Both the position numbers and the translations under genes were made by a program. Positions 10,021 to 20,124 of a DNA stretch of 64,000 nucleotides are shown piece after piece. The notes under the pieces were generated by a model. It was not told where the DNA came from, did not search any database, and saw nothing but the letters and a program-made list of their open reading frames with translations. The stretch covers positions 992,001 to 1,056,000 of the forward strand of contig OY969721.1 in the NCBI GenBank assembly GCA_963702175.1, in the 5' to 3' direction. The stretch is from VRUE01 sp963702175 (GTDB lineage Bacteria; Actinomycetota; Thermoleophilia; Solirubrobacterales; 70-9). Numbering within the stretch: position 1 is the stretch's first letter; each line of letters begins with the position of its first letter.

Positions 10021-11031
10021 TCAGGACTTGGCCAAGCGACCGGCGATACCGCCGGCGAGGATCGCGCCCGCGGGCAGCTCCGCCCCCGCAAGCAGGATCG
10101 AGTCGCGCACCCAAGCGCCGGCGCCGACCCGGCAGCCGTCGCCGACGATCGCCGGACCTTGGATCCGTGCGCCCGAGCCGAGCTCGACTCCGGCACCGAT
10201 CAGCGCCGGCCCCTCGACCTCTGCGTCATGCAGAGGGATCGCAGAGCGGATTCCAGGTCCCACCTCGGGTGCATCCACGTCAACAGCGACGGCGCCCCTG
10301 AGAGCGTCGAAATTGCTCTGCCGCAGCTCCTCGAGGTTGCCGATGTCGTTCCAGTAGGCGTCGATCTCGTGCGAGTAAAAGGGCACATCGCTCTCCAGCA
10401 GCGCCGGGAAGACGTCCATCGCCCAGTCGGCGAAGCCGGGAGGGTCGTCGGCACCGGCCGCCTTGCTCGTACCCGGCGCCGGGAAGAAGTCGTAGACCTC
10501 GGCCCGGAACATGTAGATGCAGGTGTTGGCGAGGTTGGAGAGCGCCTCGGCTGGCTCGGGCTTCTCCTGGAAGCCCTGGATCCGCCCGTCCTCGCCGGCG
10601 ATCACCACGCCGAACTCACTGGTGTCGGCGACACGCTTGGTCGCGACCGTCGCCAACCCGCCGTGAGACTCGTGGAACTCGCGCATCGCCGCCAGGTCGA
10701 TGTCGGTGAGCGCGTCGCCCGCGAGGACCAGGAACGAGTCACCGAGGAAGTCGGCGACGTTGCGAACACCGCCGGCGGTCCCCAGCAGCTGCTCCTCGTG
10801 GCTGTAAGACAGCTCGAGCCCGAGCTCGGAGCCGTCGCCGAAATGGTCTTCAATCGTCTCCGGGAACCAGTGCAGGTTGGCGATCGTCTCGGTGAAGCCG
10901 TGACGGGCCAGCAGGCGTATGCCGTGCTCCATCACCGGCCGGTTCAGCACCGGCGCCATCGGCTTCGGGATGCCGTAGGTGATCGGCCGCAGCCGAGTCC
11001 CCAGCCCGGCCGCCAAGACCATCGCTTTCAT
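10021..11031 (-). CDS. Sugar-phosphate nucleotidyltransferase with left-handed beta-helix tail
   Basis: 336 residues. The N-terminal NTP-transferase domain begins MKAMVLAAGLGTRLRPITYGIPKPMAPVLNRP (nucleotide-binding signature GLGTRLRP, sugar-phosphate PKPM), with GDALTDID for the metal-binding aspartate and a KP in GFQEKPEP. From about residue 255 come hexapeptide repeats (GPALIGAGVELGSGARI..AIVGDGCRVGAG). This layout fits mannose-1-phosphate guanylyltransferase or glucose-1-phosphate nucleotidyltransferase; sugar and base cannot be fixed by eye. A second paralogue is at 14442. It probably feeds envelope or glycan synthesis with the neighbouring PGI/PMI and Ugd. Confidence 0.85.
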   Translation of the reverse strand: MKAMVLAAGLGTRLRPITYGIPKPMAPVLNRPVMEHGIRLLARHGFTETIANLHWFPETIEDHFGDGSELGLELSYSHEEQLLGTAGGVRNVADFLGDSFLVLAGDALTDIDLAAMREFHESHGGLATVATKRVADTSEFGVVIAGEDGRIQGFQEKPEPAEALSNLANTCIYMFRAEVYDFFPAPGTSKAAGADDPPGFADWAMDVFPALLESDVPFYSHEIDAYWNDIGNLEELRQSNFDALRGAVAVDVDAPEVGPGIRSAIPLHDAEVEGPALIGAGVELGSGARIQGPAIVGDGCRVGAGAWVRDSILLAGAELPAGAILAGGIAGRLAKS

Positions 11032-11128
11032 GCGCTGCCCGCCGCCCCCGGACGCGGGAGCGAATGCCCCTCCATATCCACTTTTTTCGACATTCGCGGG
11101 AGCAGAGGAGGCGGCGGCTATGTCCCCA

Positions 11129-12547
<1,419 letters not shown>

Positions 12548-12671
12548 CGGTTCCTTTCCTGGTCGCTGCTGGAGGCCCAAAGGATAGGGCTAAGCGGCCG
12601 CGCCCGGGCGGGAGCGGCCGCGTTGGTCCTTGCGATGGTCCCTGGAGTCTCCTGCTACTTCACGGCCTCCA

Positions 12672-13316
12672 TCACGTAACCTCTTTCACATAAACCGGGC
12701 TGGGACTGGTAACCGTGTAAGTCGCCGTCCACGTGGCAGTGCTACTGCACAGGAAGCTGCCGCCTTCCTTTTCCAATTCCAAACCATTGGCGTAAATAGT
12801 TGCTGGAGCGCCATCTTCCCAAAGGAACTCCCCGATCAGATTGTTGCCATATATACAGGTCACGCCAGAGCAGGTGAGCTCTACCTGCGGATCTGAGTCG
12901 GAGAAATGACCAAGCATGTGATAGTGGTACCAGGGAGTAGTGTAGAAGGCTATGTAGCCCCACCATCCCAAGCCCAAAGCTTTAACCGTGCATTCTTTTT
13001 CACCGGAGCTGCATTCTGCGAAAGTCACGGTTGTGATTTCTAAGTCAAGCTGAGAGGCTGCTTCGGTTTCCGTTTCCCCGATCATTTCGTTTTTTTTGCA
13101 TTCGACTGTCCTAAAAGTCGATTTGATCGCGACTTTCGTCCCTTCTGCAAGTTTCTCGGTTATTTTCGTTCCCGTCGGATAGCGGGATTTTTCAGGACAT
13201 TCTTTTACATTTTCTTTGCATAGCGCGATGTTTTTCGCAAACGCCGTCGTCGCACCGAAAGCGATGCCAATAACTACGGCAAGGGCGAGAACTCCAACCA
13301 CTCTCAGGTTTCTCAT
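12672..13316 (-). CDS. Secreted cysteine-rich hypothetical protein, low GC
   Basis: 214 residues from the ATG at 13314-13316, preceded by AGGAGAGGAAAG. The N-terminus is a signal peptide (MRNLRVVGVLALAVVIGIAF, cleavage likely after AFA). The mature part has about seven cysteines (LCKEN, KECPEK, VECKKN, ECSSGEKEC, TCSGVTC, FLCSST) and alternating Thr/Val-rich strands, suggesting a disulfide-stabilised beta-protein at the cell surface. I do not recognise the family. The gene looks close to 50% GC, far below its neighbours, and has T-rich codons (aat, ttt, aaa), pointing to recent acquisition. Confidence 0.75.
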   Translation of the reverse strand: MRNLRVVGVLALAVVIGIAFGATTAFAKNIALCKENVKECPEKSRYPTGTKITEKLAEGTKVAIKSTFRTVECKKNEMIGETETEAASQLDLEITTVTFAECSSGEKECTVKALGLGWWGYIAFYTTPWYHYHMLGHFSDSDPQVELTCSGVTCIYGNNLIGEFLWEDGAPATIYANGLELEKEGGSFLCSSTATWTATYTVTSPSPVYVKEVT

Positions 13317-13459
13317 CTTTCCTCTCCTGGTATTGCCGGCCCGCTTCCCGGGTCGGGACTGAGGGCAACGGGCCACGGTCGAGTGACGCGGACCGCCGCC
13401 CACAGAAGCTCTACCAGCTAATCGCTAGTTAGTCAAACAAATCTGAGCAAAGGTGAGAC

Positions 13460-14442
13460 CTAGGTGTTGAGGGCGGACTTGAGGCCATCGATCGCATCGA
13501 CCGCAAGTGGGTCGACGCCGCGGGCCTCGGCGAGCTTCAGTGAAACCAGGTCGCCCAGCATCGTCGCCCAGAGCAGGCGGGCAACGCGCGTCTCCCCCGC
13601 AGTCTCGAGCCGCACCACCTCCGCGCCGCTGGCCTCGATCGCGGCGGCGGTGAGCTCGAAGCGGCGGCGCTCGTGCGGATGCTGGTCGCGGTCTTCGAGC
13701 ATCACCGCAGCGAGCCGGGCCCCGGTCGAAGCGGCGCCGCTCCAGCCGCAGATCTCGTTGTGGTTGGCCTCGGGCAACTCGGAGAAGAAGGCGGGGACCT
13801 TGGCGTTCTCGTTGATCTGCCCTTTCCAGCGGCGGGCGACCGCGATGGTGAGGTCGGCGCCGTGGACCACCGGCAGCTCCCCCTCGAGGCGCGCGGCGAT
13901 CTCAGCGGCGCGCGCCTGCAGCTTGTCCGCCTGCTCACGCAGAAAGAATGCGGCAGCCTCGATCTCAGCATCGATGCGGGGCGCAGCGCCGGCAAGCGCG
14001 GCGACCCGCGCGACGCAGGTCAGCGTGTAAGCGACCGCCGCCCGCGGAGCCAGCAGCAGGCCCGGCAGGCCGATCACCGGGACCCCAGCCTTGCGCGCCT
14101 CCTCCACCAGCTCCCCCCCGCGCTGGTGACGATGCGACGAGCACCAAGCGCCTCAGCGGCAGCGAAGCAGACGAGGGTCTCCTCGGTGTCTCCGGAGTAG
14201 CTAGAGAAAAGCAGCGTCCAGTCCCGAGTCACCCAGCTCGGCAACTCATAGCCCCGCACAGTGACGAGCGGCTTGATCAGGCGGTCGCCCAGCGCCGCGG
14301 CGGCGAGATCGCCGCCGATTGCCGAGCCGCCCATGCCGCAGACGATCACTCCGGCCGCATCGGCGGGCTCGATGCGCGCGGACTCGACCCGCCAGAGAGC
14401 GTCGGGCAGGTGATCGGGAATGGCGAGGATGTCGTCGACCAT
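13460..14442 (-). CDS. Bifunctional phosphoglucose/phosphomannose isomerase, frameshifted
   Basis: SIS-domain protein of the PGI/PMI family, interconverting glucose-6-P or mannose-6-P with fructose-6-P. The N-terminal SIS half starts MVDDILAIPDHLPDALWRV and has GMGGSAIGGDLA and FSSYSGDTEETL. The frame breaks in a run of seven C (plus strand 14114-14120): after VTSAGG one strand reads nonsense, while the next frame resumes EEARKAGVPVIGLPGLLLAPRAAV to a normal C-terminus ending at 13460. One extra G on the coding strand would restore SAGGELVEEARKAG and a protein of about 327 residues. It is either a homopolymer sequencing error, a real pseudogene, or a slippage site. The start overlaps the stop of the upstream nucleotidyltransferase. 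Confidence 0.82.
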
Positions 14443-15422
14443 CAGGCTGGCACTCTCTCATTCCGGCCAACCACGGCGCAGTTGAGCTCCGCTCCCGCCG
14501 CAACCTCGACGCCCGCCGAGAGGATCGAGCCGCGCACCTGGGCGCCATCGCCGACGGTGCAGTGCTCGAGCAAGACCGACTCGCTCACCTGGGCACCGGC
14601 CGCCACCTGGCAGCCAGGACCGACCACGGCACGGGGGCCGATCGTGGCGCCTTCAGCCACCCGCGCCCCGGCCCCAACCCAGAGGCCGGGAGCGGTGGGC
14701 GCGACCCGGGTCTCGACACGGCCCTCGAGGATGTCCCAACTCGCCTGCAGGTAGCGATCGGGCGTACCGATATCCATCCAGTAGCCGTCGAGGCGCAACC
14801 CGTGCAGGCCGTTGCCGACCAACCGCGGGAAGACGTCGCGCTCGATCGAAACCTTCTCGCCAGCCGGAATCAGGTCGAGCACCGAGCGATCGATCACGTA
14901 CATGCCGGCGTTGATCTCCCCAGGCGCGCGCTCCCCCGCCTTCTCCAGGAACTCCAACACCGCGCCGTCCGCGTCGGTGCTAACCAGGCCGTAGGCGGAG
15001 GAGTCCTCGACCGGGTGCAGGCCGAGCGTCGCCCGCGCACCGCGGTCTGCATGGGCGGCAAGCAGGGCGCTCAGGTCGAGATCGGTCAGGACGTCCCCGT
15101 TGAGGGCGAGGAAGCGCCGGTCGAGCTCATCGCCGAGCTCTTCCGCGACGAAGCGGATCGCGCCCGCGGTGTCGCGCGGCTCCGGCTCAACGACGTAGCG
15201 GATCCGCACCCCGGCCGACTCCCCGTCACCGAGCGCCTCGCGCAGCGCGTCGGGCATGAAGCCGCAGGCGAGCACGACCTCGGTGACCCCATGCCCCGCC
15301 AACCACTCGACCATGTAAGCGAGAAGAGGCCGATCAACGAGCGTCAGCGCCGGCTTCGGCACCGACTCGGTCAGCGGCCTCAGCCGTGTGCCTTCGCCGC
15401 CGACCAAAACTATCGCTTGCAC
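14442..15422 (-). CDS. Mannose-1-phosphate guanylyltransferase-like nucleotidyltransferase
   Basis: 326 residues, paralogous to the gene at 10021. The N-terminus MQAIVLVGGEGTRLRPLTES plus VPKPALTLVDRP is the nucleotide/sugar-phosphate site, LNGDVLTDLDL the metal-binding loop, FLEKAGERAPGEINAGMYV the substrate lid and LDGYWMDIGTPDRYLQA a signature shared by GDP-mannose and dTDP-glucose synthases. Hexapeptide repeats fill the last 90 residues. Its direct coupling to the PGI/PMI gene favours GDP-mannose supply (inference). It lies two bases from ugd; all three read in one direction. Confidence 0.85.
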   Translation of the reverse strand: MQAIVLVGGEGTRLRPLTESVPKPALTLVDRPLLAYMVEWLAGHGVTEVVLACGFMPDALREALGDGESAGVRIRYVVEPEPRDTAGAIRFVAEELGDELDRRFLALNGDVLTDLDLSALLAAHADRGARATLGLHPVEDSSAYGLVSTDADGAVLEFLEKAGERAPGEINAGMYVIDRSVLDLIPAGEKVSIERDVFPRLVGNGLHGLRLDGYWMDIGTPDRYLQASWDILEGRVETRVAPTAPGLWVGAGARVAEGATIGPRAVVGPGCQVAAGAQVSESVLLEHCTVGDGAQVRGSILSAGVEVAAGAELNCAVVGRNERVPA

Positions 15423-15424
15423 GG

Positions 15425-16738
15425 CTAGTCGGTCGTGCCTGCGGGCACTTGCTCTTCGATCGCCCGCCCGATGCCCTCGTACTCAAATCCAGCGCCACGC
15501 AGGAGTTGGGCGTCGAGGAAGTTGCGCCCGTCGACGAGCAGCGGCCGCGCCATCCGCGCCGCCGCCTCGCTCCAGTCGAGCTCGGCAAACTCGGCCCACT
15601 CGGTGACCAGAACCGCCGCATCTGCTCCTGCGAGGGCGTCCAGCGCCGACTCGCGAAACTCAACCTCGCCGAGCAGTCCCCGGGCGGCGTCAGCGGCGAC
15701 CGGGTCGTAGGCGACGACCTCCGCCCCCTCTCCTTCCAGCCGCGCCGCCAGTACCAGGCTCGATGCCTCGCGCATGTCATCGGTGTCGGGCTTGAAGGCG
15801 AGGCCGAGCAGCGCTACCCGCTTGCCCAGCAGCGATCCGAGGTGCTTCTGCAGCTTGCCCACCACGCGCCGCTTCTGCAGCTCATTCACCTCGATTACGG
15901 CGTTGAGCAGCTGGAAGTGATAACCGCTGTTCCCAGCCAGCATCTTCAGCGCGCTGACGTCCTTAGGGAAGCACGAGCCGCCGTACCCGATCCCGGCCCG
16001 CAGGAAGGAGGCGCCGATGCGCTGGTCGAGACCCATCCCCCGCGCCACCTCGGCGACGTCGGCGCCGACCTCCTCGCAGACGTTGGCGATCTCGTTGACG
16101 AAGGAGATCTTGGTTGCGAGGAAGGCATTGGAGGCGAGCTTGATCATCTCGGCGCTGGCCACGTCGGTGCGCACGATCTCGCCACCCAGCGGCTCGTAGA
16201 GGCGGGCCACGGCCTCACCGGCCTCCTCGTCGCCGTGATCGGCGCCGATCACGACGCGGTCGGGGTGCATGAAGTCCTCGACCGCAGACCCCTCCTTAAG
16301 GAACTCCGGACAGGAGATGTAAGCGAGACCCGACAGGTCGCGGCGGATCGACTCTCCCGTCCCCGCCGGCACCGTGCTCTTCATGATCAGGACGTGCCCA
16401 CTGTCCGCGCGCAGGTCGCCGATCACCGAGCGGACCCGGGAGAGGTCGGCGTCGCCAGAGCGGGTCGGCGGCGTATCGACGCAGACGAACAGCGGCCGTG
16501 CGGCGTCGAGCAGCTCGTCCATGTCCGTGGTGAAGGTGAGCCGCTCCACGTTGCGCTTCAGCAACGCTTCGAGGCCGGGCTCGTGGATCGTCGTCTCGCC
16601 GCGCGAAAGCGCCTCGACCTTCTCGGCGACGATGTCGCGCGCCACGACCCTGTGCCCGAGCTCGGCGAAGCAGGCGGCGGTGACCAATCCAACCCAGCCG
16701 ACCCCGATCACGCCGATCGGCTCTCTGTCTCCATTCAT
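15425..16738 (-). CDS. ugd: UDP-glucose 6-dehydrogenase
   Basis: 437 residues; oxidises UDP-glucose to UDP-glucuronate with two NAD+. The Rossmann start IGVIGVGWVGLVTAACFAELGH is near residue 8, followed by VDTPPT, STVPAGTGE, and the catalytic cysteine in GIGYGGSCFPKDV. C-terminal UDP-binding parts LLGLAFKPDTDDMREA and VDGRNFLDA are present. The start was placed at the ATG 16736-16738, overlapping the stop of the LCP gene by four bases; a much longer open frame upstream is antisense-like shadow of that gene. Likely provides uronic acid for an envelope polysaccharide attached by the LCP protein. Confidence 0.95.
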   Translation of the reverse strand: MNGDREPIGVIGVGWVGLVTAACFAELGHRVVARDIVAEKVEALSRGETTIHEPGLEALLKRNVERLTFTTDMDELLDAARPLFVCVDTPPTRSGDADLSRVRSVIGDLRADSGHVLIMKSTVPAGTGESIRRDLSGLAYISCPEFLKEGSAVEDFMHPDRVVIGADHGDEEAGEAVARLYEPLGGEIVRTDVASAEMIKLASNAFLATKISFVNEIANVCEEVGADVAEVARGMGLDQRIGASFLRAGIGYGGSCFPKDVSALKMLAGNSGYHFQLLNAVIEVNELQKRRVVGKLQKHLGSLLGKRVALLGLAFKPDTDDMREASSLVLAARLEGEGAEVVAYDPVAADAARGLLGEVEFRESALDALAGADAAVLVTEWAEFAELDWSEAAARMARPLLVDGRNFLDAQLLRGAGFEYEGIGRAIEEQVPAGTTD

Positions 16739-18366
16739 CGCTGTGCTCCTCCGCGTTTCTTCGGCTTCTTGTTGGGGATCTTGACGTTGGCCGAGCGCGC
16801 CATGCCGATCATCTGGTCGTTGGTCAACACTCGCAGCAAGCTGTTCGCGATCCAGTAGGTGTTGTCCCCTCGGTGCCAGGCGATCAGCCTGATCCTGTCG
16901 CCGTCGAGAAAGATCTCGTACTCGCGATCGCGGATCGTCTGGGTAATGCTGGGGCCGCTCAGAATAGGGGGATCGCTCCATCCCTGGATTCCCTGCACCC
17001 CGAAGTAGTGGACGCCGTCGGGGAGTTCCATTGTCAACACCATCCGGTAGGCACCGTGGCGATTGCCGTCGGTGTCCTTGAAGTGGTAGACGCGAGGGTC
17101 CTGGACGTGCAGTTCGGGATTGCTTTCCACGTAAGCGGCGCCGGGCGGTAGCCGGGTCGGGTAGAAGACCGGGAAGCCGTGGCTGACCTTGCGGGCCACG
17201 ATCTTGGCCTCCAGCTCGCCGGCTTCGCCGGCCGCGACCAGGCCGTCGTCCCCGGGTGGCTTCGCCTTCACCCGCGGCTTCGGCTTGCTCTTGCCCCTCT
17301 TCGCTTTCTTCCCGCCCTTGGCTTTGCCCTTGCGCTTCGACTTGGACCCCCCGTCGGCCTCTTCCAGGGAGCCACGCGGACCGCCGCTCGCTTCGATCCC
17401 GAGAAACTGGTCGACCGCGCCCTGGATCGCTTCCGGCGTGGAGTAGACGAAGCTCGGGCCCAGTTCGGCCGGGAAGTCGACCTCGTTGATTTCGGCGTTG
17501 CGGGAGGCGATGAACAGCTTCATCACTTCGAGCATCGCCTCGGTGTCGCTGATGTCCGAGGTCGTGTAGCGGGTGAAGATGTCGATCAGCTCGTTGCGGC
17601 CCAGGACCAGGTCCTCGACCGGGACCCGCTGGCGCGCGGAGCTGAGGAAGTCCTGCTGGCGGGCCGCCCGCACCAGGTCGGTGTCGGTGTGGCGGTAGCG
17701 CACGTACTCGAGCGCCCTTTTCCCGCACATCAGCTGGTAGCCGGGCTGCACATTGATCTCGGCGTACTGTTCGGAGGATTCCTCGTTGGAATGGTAGTAG
17801 CGGCGGTCGATGTCGACATAGACGCAGCCGATCGCGTAGACGGCGCGGACGAAGCCGAGATAGTCGACGTTGACGACGTGGTTGATCGGCAGGCCGGTCA
17901 GTTCCTTCACCACCCGCAGGGTCAGTTTCGGACCGCCGTAGGCGAAGGAAGCGGAGAACTTTTCGGTGCCGACGCCGGGGATTTCGACCTTGAGGTCACG
18001 CGGGATCGACATCAGTGCGATCGCGTCGTTGTCGGGGTCGAGGCGGAGCAGGATCGTGGTGTCGGAGCGGCCGGGGTCTTCCGGTTCGCTCGCTCGCTTG
18101 TCGGAGCCGAGAATGAGGATGTTCTGCGGTTCGCCGCCGTTCGTGTTGGCGAGGAAGCGGTCGACTTTGTTGCGCAGGACGTCGTTGTGGGAGAGGGCGT
18201 CGGCGATGCTGCCCACGTAGAGCAGGATGCTGGTCGCGGTCGCCGCCGCCATTACCGAGACGATCACCGCGGAGCCGAGCGTGAAGCGCCACCAGTAGCG
18301 CTTCGGCTTTGGTGGCGGCTCGTGGTCGCCGGAGGGTGGCGGCTTCTTGAAAGCCGGCTCGATCAC
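16735..18366 (-). CDS. LytR-CpsA-Psr (LCP) family cell-wall polymer transferase
   Basis: 543 residues. A cytoplasmic Pro/Lys-rich N-terminus is followed by one membrane span (about residues 30-50) and the extracellular LCP domain: ILGSDKR, GRSDTTILLRLDPDND, MSIPRDLKVEIPG, KFSASFAYGGP and ALEYVRYRHTDTDLVRAARQQDFL, the conserved Asp/Arg pyrophosphate-binding residues. LCP enzymes transfer glycopolymers from undecaprenyl-PP carriers to peptidoglycan. After it comes a Lys/Gly-rich linker and an extra C-terminal domain of about 170 residues (from FYPTRLPPGAAY) that I do not recognise. It is upstream of and overlapping ugd. Confidence 0.88.
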   Translation of the reverse strand: MIEPAFKKPPPSGDHEPPPKPKRYWWRFTLGSAVIVSVMAAATATSILLYVGSIADALSHNDVLRNKVDRFLANTNGGEPQNILILGSDKRASEPEDPGRSDTTILLRLDPDNDAIALMSIPRDLKVEIPGVGTEKFSASFAYGGPKLTLRVVKELTGLPINHVVNVDYLGFVRAVYAIGCVYVDIDRRYYHSNEESSEQYAEINVQPGYQLMCGKRALEYVRYRHTDTDLVRAARQQDFLSSARQRVPVEDLVLGRNELIDIFTRYTTSDISDTEAMLEVMKLFIASRNAEINEVDFPAELGPSFVYSTPEAIQGAVDQFLGIEASGGPRGSLEEADGGSKSKRKGKAKGGKKAKRGKSKPKPRVKAKPPGDDGLVAAGEAGELEAKIVARKVSHGFPVFYPTRLPPGAAYVESNPELHVQDPRVYHFKDTDGNRHGAYRMVLTMELPDGVHYFGVQGIQGWSDPPILSGPSITQTIRDREYEIFLDGDRIRLIAWHRGDNTYWIANSLLRVLTNDQMIGMARSANVKIPNKKPKKRGGAQR

Positions 18367-18370
18367 AAGT

Positions 18371-19459
18371 TCAGCCCTCCAGCTGCACCGGGATCGAGCG
18401 CAGGAAAGACTCCAGCGTCTGCTGGTAGGTCTCCAGCGAGGAGATCGAGACCCACTCCTCGGGGCCGTGGTGCCCCGCGCCGGTCGGACCGAACTCGACC
18501 GCCGGCACTCCTAGGCGGAGGAAAGAGACGGCGTCGGAGGCGCCATCGCGACCAACGCTCATCGGCTCGCCGTCGTGGTGCTCCCGGGCTGCCTCGCTCA
18601 GCGCCCGCACGTAAGGCAGGTCGCGGTCGACGACCGCCGGCGGCCGCGTGAAGAGCGCCTCGACGGTCGCATCGGGAAGCGAGCGAACCTGATCCAGAAC
18701 CTCGGCCGGATCCTGGTCGGGCAGGTAGCGGATGTCGACGTCGATCGCGCATCGGTCGGGCACCTTGTTGAGCGCGTCCCCGCCCCAGATGCGGCCGAGA
18801 TTGATCGAGGGGCGGTCGAACAGCTCCGAGCTGTGCCGGGCGAACGGTAGCGACTCGATGCTGCGGAAAACGTCGTGTGCCTTCAGCACCGCGTTGTCGC
18901 CCAGCCAAGGCGTGGCCCCGTGCGCGGCGGTGCCGCTCACCTGCAGCCGCAGCGCCAGCACGCCCTTGGCCTCGACCCCGATATGAAGGTCGGTCGGCTC
19001 GCCCGTGATCGCGAAGTCACCGAGGAAGCCGCTGTCAACCAGGTGATCGCTGCCCCGCTCCACTTCCTCCTCGGACTCCTCGTCGCCGACAATCCCAAGC
19101 CGCACCCGTACCTGCTCCTGGTCGCTCATCGCCGCCGTCGTCACCAGCATCGCCGCCAGCGCGCCCTTCATGTCATAGGCGCCCCGCCCGTAGAGCCGAT
19201 CACCCTCGATCTGCGGCTCAAACTGGTCCGGCAGCCCCGGGACCACGTCGAGGTGCCCGTGCAAAACAACGGTCGGCGCCCCCTCCGGCCCAACTTCCGC
19301 TCGCAGGACCGGCAGCCCCCGCACCTCGTCAGCAGCCGCCTCGATCCCCCGTGCCTCGAGCCAGCCTTTGACAAAGCCAGCAGCTTCCAGCACCCCTTCC
19401 GGCTCGGCGGTGTCGTAGCCGATCAGCCGCGTCGCCAGAGCCACCAGCTCATCTCTCAT
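18371..19459 (-). CDS. M20 family metallopeptidase (ArgE/DapE-like)
   Basis: 362-residue zinc hydrolase. Metal ligands are seen in VVLHGHLDVVPG (His/Asp), GRGAYDMKGALAAML (bridging Asp), GDEESEEEVERG (general base and ligand Glu), FAITGEPTD and the C-terminal GAGHHGPEEWVS. The dimerisation/lid domain lies around SGTAAHGATPWLGDNA. Members include acetylornithine deacetylase, succinyl-diaminopimelate desuccinylase and aminoacyl peptidases; the exact substrate cannot be assigned. The gene ends four bases before the LCP gene and is separated from atpC by structured repeats. Confidence 0.88.
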   Translation of the reverse strand: MRDELVALATRLIGYDTAEPEGVLEAAGFVKGWLEARGIEAAADEVRGLPVLRAEVGPEGAPTVVLHGHLDVVPGLPDQFEPQIEGDRLYGRGAYDMKGALAAMLVTTAAMSDQEQVRVRLGIVGDEESEEEVERGSDHLVDSGFLGDFAITGEPTDLHIGVEAKGVLALRLQVSGTAAHGATPWLGDNAVLKAHDVFRSIESLPFARHSSELFDRPSINLGRIWGGDALNKVPDRCAIDVDIRYLPDQDPAEVLDQVRSLPDATVEALFTRPPAVVDRDLPYVRALSEAAREHHDGEPMSVGRDGASDAVSFLRLGVPAVEFGPTGAGHHGPEEWVSISSLETYQQTLESFLRSIPVQLEG

Positions 19460-19478
19460 CTGGAGCCCCTCCGCGCAT

Positions 19479-19514
19479 CCGACATTGACCCCACTCGGCT
19501 GTGGTCAATATCGG
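19479..19514. repeat. Hairpin related to the family A element core
   Basis: CCGACATTGACC and GGTCAATATCGG pair around ACTCGGCTGT-type loop bases. The string resembles the central hairpin of the elements at 3802 and 9724 (there GGGGTCAATGTCGGCTG). A direct repeat CAATATCGG(T/C)TGGGC follows at once (about 19506-19536). Probably a diverged or partial copy. Confidence 0.4.
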
Positions 19515-19543
19515 TTGGGCTCAATATCGGCTGGGCTTCGTGG

Positions 19544-19698
19544 GAGCCGAGCAGAGGTCTTCTCGCGGGAATGTCGCCGAATAGGCGGCGATATGCAATC
19601 TGATGTCTACGCGGCCGCAGGCCGCGTTCAAGCTCTGGAGCGGAGGCCCCGCAGGGGCCGAGCGACTCAATTCCCGCGAGGAGACCTCTGCTCGGCTC
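19544..19698. repeat. 155-bp inverted-repeat element downstream of atpC
   Basis: Arms of 29 bases (19544-19572 and 19670-19698; outer part GAGCCGAGCAGAGGTC versus GACCTCTGCTCGGCTC) are reverse complements with one mismatch. Inside are further hairpins GGCCCC/GGGGCC and GCGGCC-type palindromes. It abuts the atpC stop and may act as terminator or be a small non-autonomous mobile element. Confidence 0.6.
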
Positions 19699-19700
19699 TC

Positions 19701-20114
19701 TCATTCCCCGGCGATGGCGAGAAACGCTTCGGCCCGATCGCGGTCCTTCTCGGCGCGGGACCGGGCGCCGCTGCCCTCCTCGGACTCGGCGAGCCGCTGC
19801 TCGGCGTCAGCCAGCTGATCTTTCAGCGTGGCCGGGTCGAGGTCCTCGGGATCGATCGCCTCCTCGATCAGCAGCCGCGCCCGGTTGCCGAAGACCTGCA
19901 GCCAGCCGTGGGCCTGGGCGTAGCGCCGCGTCTCGCTCTCGCCCAGGTGCAGCCGCAGCTCGGTCGGGCGCAGCGCCGCCAGCAGCGGCGCGTGGTTGGC
20001 GAGGATGCCGATCTCGCCGACCGCGGTGCGGGTCGAGACCTGGTGGACCTCGCCGCTGAAGACCTCCCCCTCCGGGGTGAGGACCTCGACCTCGAAAGCG
20101 CTATCTCCGGCCAA
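19701..20114 (-). CDS. atpC: ATP synthase epsilon subunit
   Basis: 137-residue rotor/stalk subunit of F1. The N-terminal beta-sandwich is clear (FEVEVLTPEGEVFSGEVHQVSTRTAVGEIGILANHAPLLAALRPTELRL), followed by the C-terminal helical hairpin (LADAEQRLAESEEGSGARSRAEKDRDRAEAFLAIAG) that can inhibit ATP hydrolysis. Last gene of the operon, ten bases after atpD, followed by the inverted-repeat element at 19544. Confidence 0.95.
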   Translation of the reverse strand: MAGDSAFEVEVLTPEGEVFSGEVHQVSTRTAVGEIGILANHAPLLAALRPTELRLHLGESETRRYAQAHGWLQVFGNRARLLIEEAIDPEDLDPATLKDQLADAEQRLAESEEGSGARSRAEKDRDRAEAFLAIAGE

Positions 20115-20124
20115 CGCGTCGCCC

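Noticed and set aside
12548..12671. SAH or SAM riboswitch before ahcY
   Set aside because: I looked for the conserved SAH-riboswitch core and pairing and did not find it; only GC-rich palindromic bases (GCGGCCGC) are present.
15425..17728. Long N-terminal extension of the UDP-glucose dehydrogenase
   Set aside because: The extension overlaps the LCP gene out of frame and is low-complexity; the Rossmann start follows directly after the ATG at 16738.
19456..19704. Small open frame over the repeats after atpC
   Set aside because: It is entirely repeat/hairpin sequence with no recognisable protein features.
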